Source of the DNA: Cercophora sp. LCS_1 | Taxonomy: Eukaryota; Ascomycota; Sordariomycetes; Sordariales; Lasiosphaeriaceae | Assembly (NCBI GenBank): GCA_036250225.1 | Contig: JAPZLL010000013.1 | Coordinates: 884,737-948,736, forward strand | Direction: 5' to 3' | DNA: 64,000 nt | Part shown: positions 49,609 to 59,189 of the stretch, piece after piece | Layout of the letters: each line of letters opens with the position of its first letter | Numbering within the stretch: the stretch's first letter is position 1 | Notes under the pieces: model-generated | Told to the model about the DNA's origin: nothing | The model's input: the letters and a program-made list of their open reading frames with translations, nothing else | Database searches by the model: none | Made by a program: the position numbers and the translations under genes

Positions 49609-49628
49609 TGGTCCCGAGCTCGGGACCA
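49609..49628. repeat. Perfect 20-bp palindrome, copy B
   Basis: Identical to the palindrome at 49541-49560. Shorter GGTCCC/GGGTCC pieces lie between and around the two. Confidence 0.95.
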
Positions 49629-49704
49629 TCCTGATTGGCTCCTGCAGGGCTTGGTGGGTCGTTGCACCCTGGGCCCAATGATTGGTGTTCCTTGAGGTCA
49701 TGAC

Positions 49705-51712
49705 TTGGGTCGTGACATTACTTCCGTTTTGCAAACTGCTATCCGTTTGAAGGGGATTAAAGTGAGGCAGATCGCTCCGGATAACTCGGTGCGGGCGACA
49801 CATGCTGCATCGACAAGACAAGCAGCGCAGAATTGTCAGAAGCCATCAACAGCATGTACACTTGGTATGAAAACGCGTCACTCTGTTACGCCTACCTCTC
49901 CGACGTCGACATGGAAGGAGTCGATATCGCCGGACACTTGTGGCATCCCGAATTCAGGGCAAGCCGGTGGTTCACCCGTGGCTGGACCCTCCAAGAGCTA
50001 ATCGCGCCGCCATCTCTAGTCTTTTTCGGCAGGGGAAAAGAGGGTAGGGCGGAAATAGGCAGGAAGTGCCATGCAGACCATCTCGATCTCAGAGACCCTA
50101 CCGGCCTCGACATCTCGCCCATCACAAAGCTTATCACGTCTGTTACGGGAGTTCCAACGGGCGTCCTCTTTGGCCAGACGCATCTTGCATCCTGCAGCGT
50201 AGCACAACGCCTATCTTGGGCGTCGAAGAGGGAGTGTTCGAGGTTAGAGGACACAGCGTACTGCTTGCTTGGAATTTTCGACGTCAACATGCCTCTCTTG
50301 TATGGCGAAGGGGAGAAAGCCTTCATCCGCCTCTAGGGAGAGATTATGGGACTCTCTGATGATCACTCTATTCTGGCCTGGTCAACTCCCGAATCAGAGT
50401 TCGAGGCGGTTACAACTCTCCCGGACACGGAATGGGAGTGTGTCCCTGTCTTGGCCCGTTCACCCGCCTGCTTCGCAAATAGTGCGAATATGGCCTCGAC
50501 GGGCGAGGAAAAAGGAAGCCTTTCGGCCATGACGAAGCACGGTCTACAGATTGACATCTTCTTGCGGCATATTACCATCACCATCGAAGGTGCGCCCGAA
50601 GAGCCCACCTACGCCCTCGCAGGTCTGAATTGCCGTGATACAAGAAGTGCCATGAAATTTGCCAGAGTAGCCATTATCCTCTTCCGTGACCCAGAGGTTA
50701 CTGGGAATCGCTACTTCAGAATTTCAACCCCATTTCACGTCTACCTCGTCAACTCGCCGTCATTGGATAACGCGTCCCAGCTACAGACCGTGTTTATACG
50801 GCAACGTCATATTTTCCCCTCAGCTGAGCCTCGACTTCCGCTCGTGGGGCTGCAGTTTCAAAACATATCACTCGAGCCGTGGAACTATATTTCAGACACA
50901 GGCACCCCCTTTGGGACCATGTGGAACGCGGTCTCCAGTTTTTGTGCTGGCGTCCTGACATGGCCTGAAAACATCGAGTCTCCAACCTCGGCCATACAGT
51001 GGGTGGATTCCAGCAACTGGGCGATTAGTCAATTGAGCCTCAGCGATGAGTCGTTTGTGACTGAATTCTGGGGCGACAGGATGGTCGTAAACCCAAGGAC
51101 CGTCAACCTTTTCACCATCACACCTCGGCGGCCAGCGGACGGCCAGCCCAGTGGCCTTCAAGGAGTTCATTCGTTTTATCTGGCGGTATACCTTCACCCA
51201 TTTGGCGGTTACATGAGTCCCCATAATCGAGTGGGCCTGTATGTCTTCCGCCTGACGCACCCAGGCCATCTCAAAACTGCCATCAAACACCTCCAAGACC
51301 ACCAACCCTATGACATAAACTCCCAATGGGAATCCGATTCAGAGAACGACACGGCCCCGCAGCAGAAAATCGCAAAACCTCTCCAGTGGATGGCGACGCC
51401 GAGCAAAGCCAAGAGGACCTTCAGAGTGAAGGCCAAAACAAGGAGTCGGACTCAAAGCAGTGCCAGAACGGACCTCTTGTCCCCAGCTATGACGTTGCCA
51501 CATTGCAGTCCTTCTATCTATACAAAGTTTTACCTCAGGACAAGGGTTCTGGTGTTCTAGTTGCAACACTTCCCGTCTCTGAGGGACTTGTCTTTACGCT
51601 CAAGGCGCAAATGCACGAAAACCGATCGCGACCAGTGCTTCTAGGATTCGAAATCAAAGGTGGTATCAGGAGTACCGAGGGATCGTCACCGCTTTTGGAG
51701 ATACTGCGATGA
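49705..51712 (+). pseudogene. HET-domain gene, broken, copy 2
   Basis: HET motifs are clear: TCCIDKTSSAELSEAI at about 49800-49847, YAYLSDV, WFTRGWTLQELIAP, VAQRLSWASKRECSRLEDTAYCLLGIF and MPLLYGEGEKAFIRL. The frame then meets TAG at 50334-50336 and continues in frame (GEIMGLSDDHSILAW) to 51560. Upstream, a frame change at about 49797 and the adjoining repeats remove the normal N-terminus. The last part of the C-terminal match is in another frame (to 51712). The protein would have been about 600 aa or more, with a nonself-recognition HET domain and a long unknown C-terminal region. Confidence 0.8.
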
Positions 51713-53646
51713 CGAATGAGAAGTCACCATCTCCAACCGATAGCACTACGTGTGATTACTGTGGCGGGACATAGACATGAAAGGTCATCGTGGATAGGAT
51801 ATCCAATACTCAGAAGCATTTGGATAGATACCTATTCAACAGGGGCCGAACTGCATCTTACTGAGAGCTTGTTGTACTCAAGTGGGAAGCAAGAGGATTC
51901 CTGAGCATAGGTCCCATGAACAAGCACCACGCTTGGCTGGGCTGCTGGGCACACCTGCAACCACTCTCCTCTAGACTCAGTTCTATCCCGGTCGAATTGC
52001 GTGGGCTACATTGTCGAGGGCGAGGTTGGGCTTTGCTCGTACGGTTGGTGATGTGGTTCCGCTTTTATCCTAACTGGAAATTCTCTGTTCACCGACCAGG
52101 CACCGTCTCCGCGGAACCTCCCCATCGCTTAACCCCGGCACGCGCAGCCCAACGGGTTTACCACAGCATCTGCTATCAATATCCCCGAGGAGAGAGATTA
52201 CTGCATCTCATGGCCCTCGGTTCTCCCATAACTAGGTTTACCTAGTTTACTCGAAAGTCCGCGGCCCAACAAGGCCCCGTCTCGCTGTCAATTGAATCCT
52301 TCAATCACACCTCCTCACGCGTCGAGATTTTCAGGAGCTGGTATGCTGTGTCGCAACATGGAGACGTGATGGAGAATATCTCATGCGTGTCGTCCTTTTG
52401 GAATGCTATGGATACCTGCCACCTCGACAGAGCCTTGACAAAACCCTCCGTTACCTCATGGTGGATTCTCGGGGACTATGCTGTCCGTCTCGGTGAGACC
52501 TTTGGGTCGGTCTGGCAATGGAAACAGCAGCCAAGTGCGGAATTCCAGCTCTATGGAACGTGCTTGGGACAGTGAAGAGCCAAGTCTTTACGAGTGTCCG
52601 AAGCGTTGCAACAATGTCCGCTCTTCTATCGGAGTCTAGAACAAGACGAGCGATGCCCAGACAGCTACCTAGTTAGAAGTGGGCTAAATGACGCTTTTCT
52701 TCGGCTCGAGATGGGTTGCGGCCATTGCAATGCTATGAGGCGAGAGGCTGAGTCTTCCTTGGTTTCAATCGACAGAGGAGCATTTTGGGATCAAGCGAGC
52801 TTGCGCGGCCCAATGTTCAGTGGGCAAAATACCTACTTGGCAGCAATGCGACGTCAAAACCACGGTTGTGAGTACTGGTATTCGTTCTCTGCGTTACCCC
52901 TGACGAAGGAGTACCTTTGCAAACTCTTGGCTTAAATGCCTGAGCCTTGATTGGGGCCACCAACGCATACCAAGAAGCAGAGTAGCAACGAGGATTCAAA
53001 GACACATGGGATTGTTGGGTTTCGCCTGAACTCCGCATGACGCCCGGGGTTTGTGTCGCGAAGCCTCGACACATTATCAGACGGACGCAGAAAACAACAT
53101 CAGCCAAAAATTCAATCAGCTTGGCACCAAGGGACCGAGAGAATCGACTGCAAAAACGCGAGTTCCTTGCCGCCCTACTCGACCAGAGGGCTGGCACCAA
53201 CGAGTAGTGGGTTCGAAGGCTGGTAAGAGGCTAGAGGGTTTCAGTTCTCATTGGCGAAGGGAGTTGGAAATTACTCGAAAATAGCATAAACGCAGAGTAG
53301 CATGCGTGTCACCAAGTGGGAATCCTTGGTTGAATCCACGGCTGGACTTCGCCCCAGCGGAGTTGTTGACAATACAGCCCAAGCAAAGACACAGGTCCGA
53401 TGTGTATAAAGGGGACTGGAATCCTCAGGTTGAGGTGTTCTCTTTCCCCCTCTCTCCTCACCATCCTCATCATGCCTTCAGCCAAGCAGATAAGCCTACA
53501 AGCATCCCAAAGATAAAAACACTCCCTTTACCCCTTAGAGTTGATCCCGAATATACCAACCCTTTACTATGCACCTTTCAGCTACCTACCTAGCCACCCT
53601 CGCCGCCGAGCTCAACCATTAGCGACCACAAACCAAAGGATACACA
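51713..53646. other. Gene-poor stretch
   Basis: Only short overlapping open frames (for example 52348-52575 and 52594-52935) without family resemblance. It might contain older gene remnants. Confidence 0.45.
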
Positions 53647-54086
53647 CTAATCACAAAGCTCACAAAGCTCACAAGGCTCATAACACCCCGCCGCCACCCC
53701 CGTCGCAACGGCAGCACAAACAGGATAAAACGGCCCCGAAGGCACACACACCGCCAACACCGCAACCAGCGCAGCGGTGCACCCAACCTTGCACACCACC
53801 TCGCACACCACAATGTTAGCTCCAGGGATGGCTACCACGCCCCTAGCGATGCAGTTTTTGGCATCGATGGCGATGATCTTGTTGACGCATGTCACTGCGT
53901 TGGCTTCGATGTCGGCTTGGGCGAAGCAAGCGGCCAGTGGAGACTCGAGGGTGCTGGTACAGGTGGCCAGGGGGTTTGGGTTGTAAAACCCCATGGCGTT
54001 GATGAGGTCTTAGGTTGCGTTGAGGGCGAAGATCGGGGCTGGGAAGGTGATGGTGAGGAGGAGGATGGGACTGAACTTGGGGACAT
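53647..54086 (-). pseudogene. Small cysteine-rich secreted-protein gene, broken
   Basis: On the minus strand a hydrophobic leader (KFSPILLLTITFPAPIFA) is followed in the same frame by TAA at 54012-54010, and then directly by a 115-residue cysteine-rich part ending at 53647 (VVCEVVCKVGC, CYEPCELCELCD). The candidate ATG at about 54086 is one base out of frame with the leader, after a run of four Cs. So a start-proximal indel and one nonsense codon both separate this from an intact gene. The alternating hydrophobic/Cys pattern of the C-terminal part (AALVAVLAVC) suggests a small secreted or membrane-associated protein. No family recognised. Confidence 0.6.
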
Positions 54087-55400
54087 TTTGGGTGTTGGTT
54101 GGTTCGTTTAGGCGGTCGGTTCTGGATTGATGAGACGAGGAACTGGGTTGTTGACTGGGCTGATGGTAAATTCGTTGTTGAAAGATGGCGGATACCAGGC
54201 CTCCGATATTCCTTTTCTTCTCGCCCTTTTCCCTCATCTTTTCGTTTCTGCTCTTGTTTTGCTATTCATTCTTCTCTTTCCTTTCGGCCAATAATCATTG
54301 GCGCTCAGCCTTTCACACCTGTTCAAACTGCGCTTCCTGTTTTGATTAGATTTGCGACAGCTTCATCCTATCGTGTCTCATTGTTTCCTTCATCGGAAGG
54401 GATTCATAGACCGCTGTCAGGCATTGGAACATCCAACAAGTCAGGTCCCCGAGTATTCGGATCAGAAACTGACCGGTTGATCATTTACACCTCTTTCAAT
54501 TGGCTACATCCAATGTCGATCAAGGTTGTTTCATAAACGCAAAAAGTCGGTTCCCGTAATGCTGAGCAGTAATACCTGGATGGAACCAATCAACACAACC
54601 TGGAAGGCTCGTCCTCCATACCTGGATGTTGTATCACAGCGTCAGACTTGAGGGCGAATAACAAAATGGTAAAAAAGGTCAAAAAGGTACATTACGGGGT
54701 CCGAACCCGCGACTGTCCCCTCCACGGGGAGTTATCCCACGAAGCGACAATACTATCTAGCCAAGGAGAATTACCTCTGGGAGCGACAGCCACTGCCGCT
54801 ACGCCAAGTTGCTTTGACATTTGGTACTAACTTGCTCCCAAGTTCTCCCCCATATGCACGTTAGAGTTGTTGCGACAGCTTCCATCTCACGCCGACTATT
54901 CCACCTATTTAGTTCCCGTGCAATAGTTTTATCTCATTCCACCTATCTGCTTCTTCTATCCCAGAGAGTCCACAGGCCGTATCGGGCCAACATTTTAACA
55001 AAACAAGTAACCGAGGACGAAACAGTGAGCTTGTAACCCAGTTATTGAGCATCACGTCGAAAGGATCTCCTGTGCATCTGATTATTCACCGCCCAGCGCC
55101 GTTCATCAAGACAGACTACTTGGTTCAAATCAAGCCTCAAGGTTTTAGTTCACAACTGAACAAGAAAGTTCCCGTCTTCGACACCTTCAAGTTTTCGAGG
55201 TCACTGGTTCGCAGACGGTCAAGGGGCACAAACAAACCTCAGGGGAGCACCCAGCAACGAGCCGCTGACTAATCCCGATAACGATAAGAGCCCCAAGTTC
55301 CAGCAGGAGCTCCCCTCCAAACTCCAACCCCACCACAAATCATCACCAAGCTCCCAGAGCCACCACACCCCCGAAACACCACACCCAACAGAACACAAAA
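54087..55400. other. Intergenic
   Basis: No supported gene. A tRNA-like T-arm on the minus strand near 54700 is listed among the rejected items. Confidence 0.5.
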
Positions 55401-56279
55401 ATGGACGACCTCACCACTCTCCAAGCCCGCCACAGAAAGGAGCTTAAAGACCTCCAGGCGCGCATAACCAACAAGAAGAAAAACGCAACCAAAAAGACCC
55501 GCAAGGGCGTCAACGACGAATGCGCCCAGCTCGAGCGCGAGCTCAAAGAGCGTCACGGAGCCGAGCTAGCAAGCCTCAGCGGCGCATCCACCGAGCCACT
55601 CGGCGATGAACGGCCCGAAGTTTCTGAACCTGAGCCCTCACAAATAGACAGCCTCACCTCATCCCTTGAAACCACCTCGCTACAAAAACCCTCCTCCCAG
55701 CCCGTACCCGAATCCCAGCCACAAAAGAAGCGAAACCGACAAAAAGAGCGTCTAGCCCGTCGCGCCGCCGAAATATCAGCCGCCTCAGCTGCAGCCCAAG
55801 ACGAAGCGTCCCACATGACGGACCACCGCGCGCGCGAAAGCACATTCATGAAATCCGAGTTCGAGAAACGCAAGCTCAGCGAAAAGGATATCGAGCCGGA
55901 CGGGCACTGCCTATTCAGTGCCGTGGCGGATCAGTTGGAGGTGAACGACATCCCACTCAAACCGGGGATGAAACCGGCTATCAAGCCGTACAAAGTCGTA
56001 CGCGGAGTCGCGGCAGAGTGGATTGAAGCTCACGGGGATGAGTTTGCCGGGTTCCTGGAGGAGCCGTTGGGGGAATATGTGAGCAAGATACGGGATACGG
56101 CGGAGTGGGGTGGGCAGTTGGAGCTGAGCGCGCTGGCGCAGGCGTACAAGGTCACGATTCGCGTGGTCAAGGAGGGCGGGATTGAGGTTATTGGGGAGGG
56201 GGAGAAGGAGTTGTGGTTGGCGTATTATAGGCATGGGTATGGATTGGGGGAGCATTATAATTCGTTGAGGAAGGTTTGA
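55401..56279 (+). CDS. otu2: OTU-family deubiquitinase (OTUD6/Otu2-like)
   Basis: One 292-aa exon. The N-terminal half is a charged coiled coil (RHRKELKDLQARI, ECAQLERELKERH) and a basic linker. The OTU domain starts at about residue 160 with EPDGHCLFSAVADQL, giving catalytic D167 and C170. It ends with GEHYNSLRK, giving catalytic H285. The layout is that of OTUD6 and yeast Otu2, which trim ubiquitin on ribosome-associated targets. It converges tail to tail with the methyltransferase gene, with 11 bp between the stop codons. Confidence 0.92.
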   Translation: MDDLTTLQARHRKELKDLQARITNKKKNATKKTRKGVNDECAQLERELKERHGAELASLSGASTEPLGDERPEVSEPEPSQIDSLTSSLETTSLQKPSSQPVPESQPQKKRNRQKERLARRAAEISAASAAAQDEASHMTDHRARESTFMKSEFEKRKLSEKDIEPDGHCLFSAVADQLEVNDIPLKPGMKPAIKPYKVVRGVAAEWIEAHGDEFAGFLEEPLGEYVSKIRDTAEWGGQLELSALAQAYKVTIRVVKEGGIEVIGEGEKELWLAYYRHGYGLGEHYNSLRKV

Positions 56280-56290
56280 TGATTTTGGGT

Positions 56291-57158
56291 CTAGTGGCTC
56301 CAGATGGAGATGAAGTCTATCACGTTGCCGGAGGCGTCCTGGCCGGATTTGTGGGTGCGGGTGGGCTTGATGCGGGCGAGTTGGCGAAGGGCGCCGGTGG
56401 TTGGGGTCGATGGGACGGAGCTGGCGACCAGGCCGGAGGAGGTGTACTCGATGTCTGCGCCGGGATGGCTGAGATGGACGAGGTAGGCCTCGGCGGTTAG
56501 GCCCCAGGGTGGTCCGTTGTCGAGACCAAAGGGTTTGGCCAGGGGCCATTCGAGACAGACGAGACGTCCTTTGGGACTAAGGAGCTCGGACATGCGCTTT
56601 GCCCACTTTGATCTGGCGATTGGCGGTAGTGCGCAAAAGAACTGTCATGTCAGCTGGTGCCGGGAGGAAGAAAAAAATGAGGCTACTCACGGTGTAGTCG
56701 TAGATGAGATCAAAGTCGCCGGCCTTGAGCGTCCCGTTCTCGCTAAAGAAATCCTCCGCAAGCCATGTCACCTTCCCCTTCTCCGAAACCCCCTGCTTCA
56801 AGGCGAATATCTCGTCTCCACCATTCTTCTTTTCGTTCTCAGCTGCTTCGCCGAGACCAACCTCAGAAACATCCAACCCGGTGACGTCATACCCAAACGC
56901 GCTCAGCAACAACACATCGTGACCGCGCCCACACCCAGGCACCAAAGCCTTCGGTTTCCTGTCTCCTCGAGCAAACAACCCTCCATATTCGACCAACAGG
57001 TCATTGAGCGCAAGACTCGGACCACCCCTGTCCCACGGACTGTACGACTCCTTCCAGAGAAGATCCCACCGCGAGCCGTGAGCCTCAAAGGGATGTTCCG
57101 AGAAAGTAGCTTGAAGCCGTCCGACCTCGGGCGCCGGCGAAGCAGAGGGATCAGCCAT
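56291..57158 (-). CDS. TPMT-family thiol/halide methyltransferase
   Basis: Exons 57158-56691 and 56641-56291 (49-nt intron GTGAGT...GACAG) give 272 aa. The SAM-binding loop is ALVPGCGRGHD (residues 71-81), followed by YDVTGLDVS and FDLIYDYT. WDLLWKESYSPWDRGGPS near residue 31 is the usual TPMT-family entry motif. Fungal members methylate thiols such as hydrogen sulfide, toxic thiol metabolites or halides. It overlaps nothing but sits tail to tail with the OTU gene and head to head with the SDR gene. Confidence 0.9.
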
Positions 57159-57506
57159 TGTATCACGACCGTAGCCTTGTTAGTGCAGTGTATCGTGTAC
57201 TCTTCAGGAGATGGATCGTCAAAAAACGTGGGGCAAGAGCTGATCACCGTTGAGGGTTCCTGCAGCGCAAAATTACCCCGCTAAACTTCCCCATCGGCTA
57301 GAAGGGCGAATATAACTCCGGGTGCGCGCGACCAAACGAGGGACCTCGGCTCGTTCTCACCACCACTGGATGCATTCCCGACCACGTCCGGAGAACGATG
57401 GCCGTTTTCACTTTTATACCATCCCTTCCCTCCCATCCTCACTCCTTTCCACCCAATCCGCCTCCCTGAATTCCCCCCCCCCCCCCCCCCGAAATAAACC
57501 ACAAAA
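57159..57506. promoter_or_regulatory. Bidirectional promoter region with a C homopolymer
   Basis: Shared upstream region of the methyltransferase (minus) and SDR (plus) genes. A run of about 19 C lies just ahead of the SDR start (about 57472-57490). Confidence 0.5.
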
Positions 57507-58343
57507 ATGGACACACAATCCCTCTTCACCGTCAAAGACAAAGTCGTCCTCGTCACGGGAGGCGCAAAGGGCCTAGGCCTCATGATCACAACCGGCTTCG
57601 TCCTCGCCGGCGCACGCGTCTACATCTCCTCGCGCGACCGCGCCGCCTGCGAATCCGCCGCATCATCCCTCAACCAGCTCGCCTCCGCCACGTCCACCGC
57701 CACGGCGGGTGGTAAATGCATCCCCCTCCCCGCCGATCTCTCCTCGTCCACCGAATGCGCGCGCCTCGCGCAGGAAATCGCCTCTCGCGAAAAAGTCCTC
57801 CACGTGCTCGTCAACAACTCGGGCGCAACCTGGGGCGAGTCCTACGCTTCGTATCCAGACAGCGCCTGGTCCAAGCTGCTCACGCTGAACTTGCAGCGCG
57901 TTTTCACGCTCACGCAGGCGCTGACGCCGCTGTTGGAAAAGGCAGGGGAGTTGTCCAAAAATGGGAACGGGGTGGTGATGGATCCGGGACGGGTGATCAA
58001 CATCGGGAGCATCGACGGGATACGGGTGCCCGTGATGCCGACGTTTGCGTATAGCGCTAGCAAGGCTGGTTTGCATGCGTTGAGTAGGCACTTGGCTACG
58101 GAGCTGGGGCCTAGGGGGGTCACGAGCAATACGCTTGCTTGTGGGCCATTTCCGAGCAAGATGATGAAGGCTACGCTGGAGGAGTTCGGGGAGGAGATCA
58201 AGGCTGTGAATCCGCTGGGGAGGATCGGGACGCCCGAGGATGCGGCGGGGGCGTGCTTGTTTCTTGCGAGTCGGGCAGGGGCCTTTGTGAATGGGGCAAC
58301 GTTGACATTGGATGGGGGTGTTGCGCTTATGAGCAAGATTTAG
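57507..58343 (+). CDS. Short-chain dehydrogenase/reductase
   Basis: One 278-aa exon. NAD(P)-binding TGGAKGLG at residues 17-24, NNSG at about 103-106, catalytic S168, Y182 and K186 (YSASK), and a C-terminal LTLDGG motif are all in place and correctly spaced. The basic Arg after the first strand (SSRD) favours NADPH. It resembles the RhlG/3-oxoacyl reductase-like group; the substrate is unknown. Confidence 0.92.
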   Translation: MDTQSLFTVKDKVVLVTGGAKGLGLMITTGFVLAGARVYISSRDRAACESAASSLNQLASATSTATAGGKCIPLPADLSSSTECARLAQEIASREKVLHVLVNNSGATWGESYASYPDSAWSKLLTLNLQRVFTLTQALTPLLEKAGELSKNGNGVVMDPGRVINIGSIDGIRVPVMPTFAYSASKAGLHALSRHLATELGPRGVTSNTLACGPFPSKMMKATLEEFGEEIKAVNPLGRIGTPEDAAGACLFLASRAGAFVNGATLTLDGGVALMSKI

Positions 58344-58930
58344 AGGGACGTAAGGAGTGAACGACGTGATATGTAGATCGATACAGAGTGAGATTGAAGC
58401 GTTGTATTCGGTATTATACCACGTCTATGTATTTGTTCTCAACGGGCGTTATTACCACAATCATCATAACCCAAATCATAACCTTCCAATAGGTAAACCT
58501 CCCAGACTCCGAGTGATGCCAAGTAATAAGGATATCTCCCGTCCATACGCCGCCGGGTAATCAGACAAAACACAAAAAGCCACCCCCACAAATAGACCGT
58601 TCTGCATTTGCAGATCAAGGAAAAACGACATCGAATCTCTGGCTCGGCTCATTGTCTGCCGCGGCCCTTCCCAATTGAGACGTGGGCAAGAGTCGCTGAC
58701 TGAGACGATGCCGTGACGCCCACGCGTTCCGATAAGCATGGTGCCGTCGTTGCCGCCTATTCCCGCCCACCGGGTTCCATGCTAAGGGGTATCAGTCCCA
58801 AAGCATCCATCCCTCTGTGCCGTGCGTGACAAAAAGGGATCGGTGCAACACGTTGTGACCGCTGTCGGCGGGTAGATTCGGATCGAAGGGAAGGCATGAT
58901 AGCGACGACAAGCCATGTTATCATCGATGA

Positions 58931-58963
<33 letters not shown>

Positions 58964-58970
58964 TCGTCGA
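58344..58970. other. Intergenic with a GAC repeat
   Basis: A (GAC)n tract at about 58928-58962 lies just downstream of the small minus-strand ORF. No supported gene in the rest. Confidence 0.5.
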
Positions 58971-59189
58971 CTATGAGAAACTGACGCCCTCAAAGTCTCG
59001 CATGAGCACAGCCATTTGTGCTCGTTTTGCTGCCTCGGCGACCAGGGTAAAGTCTTTGAGAAAGGGATCGGTCGATGATGAGCCCATCTGGGCAGGCTGT
59101 GGTGGAGCAACCTTGGTTGAGGGCGACTGCTGGGTCGACGACAGCGATGACGTCTGCGTCGTGGTCGGCGAGGTGATGGGAGCGTTCAT
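58971..59189 (-). CDS. Small conserved-looking protein, 72 aa
   Basis: Single exon from ATG 59189. A Ser/Thr/Gln-rich start is followed by FLKDFTLVAEAAKRAQMAVLMRD, an amphipathic helix that looks constrained, and a short end (EGVSFS). I believe similar small proteins occur across Pezizomycotina but know no function. A longer upstream start is possible (59276), but the hydrophobic extension would be atypical. Confidence 0.5.
   Translation of the reverse strand: MNAPITSPTTTQTSSLSSTQQSPSTKVAPPQPAQMGSSSTDPFLKDFTLVAEAAKRAQMAVLMRDFEGVSFS

Noticed and set aside
54690..54815. A tRNA-like T-arm (GCGGG TTCGGAC CCCGT) with a T run downstream and an A-box-like element upstream, minus strand
   Set aside because: No acceptor stem pairs and the B-box has a mismatch; at best a decayed tRNA fragment.
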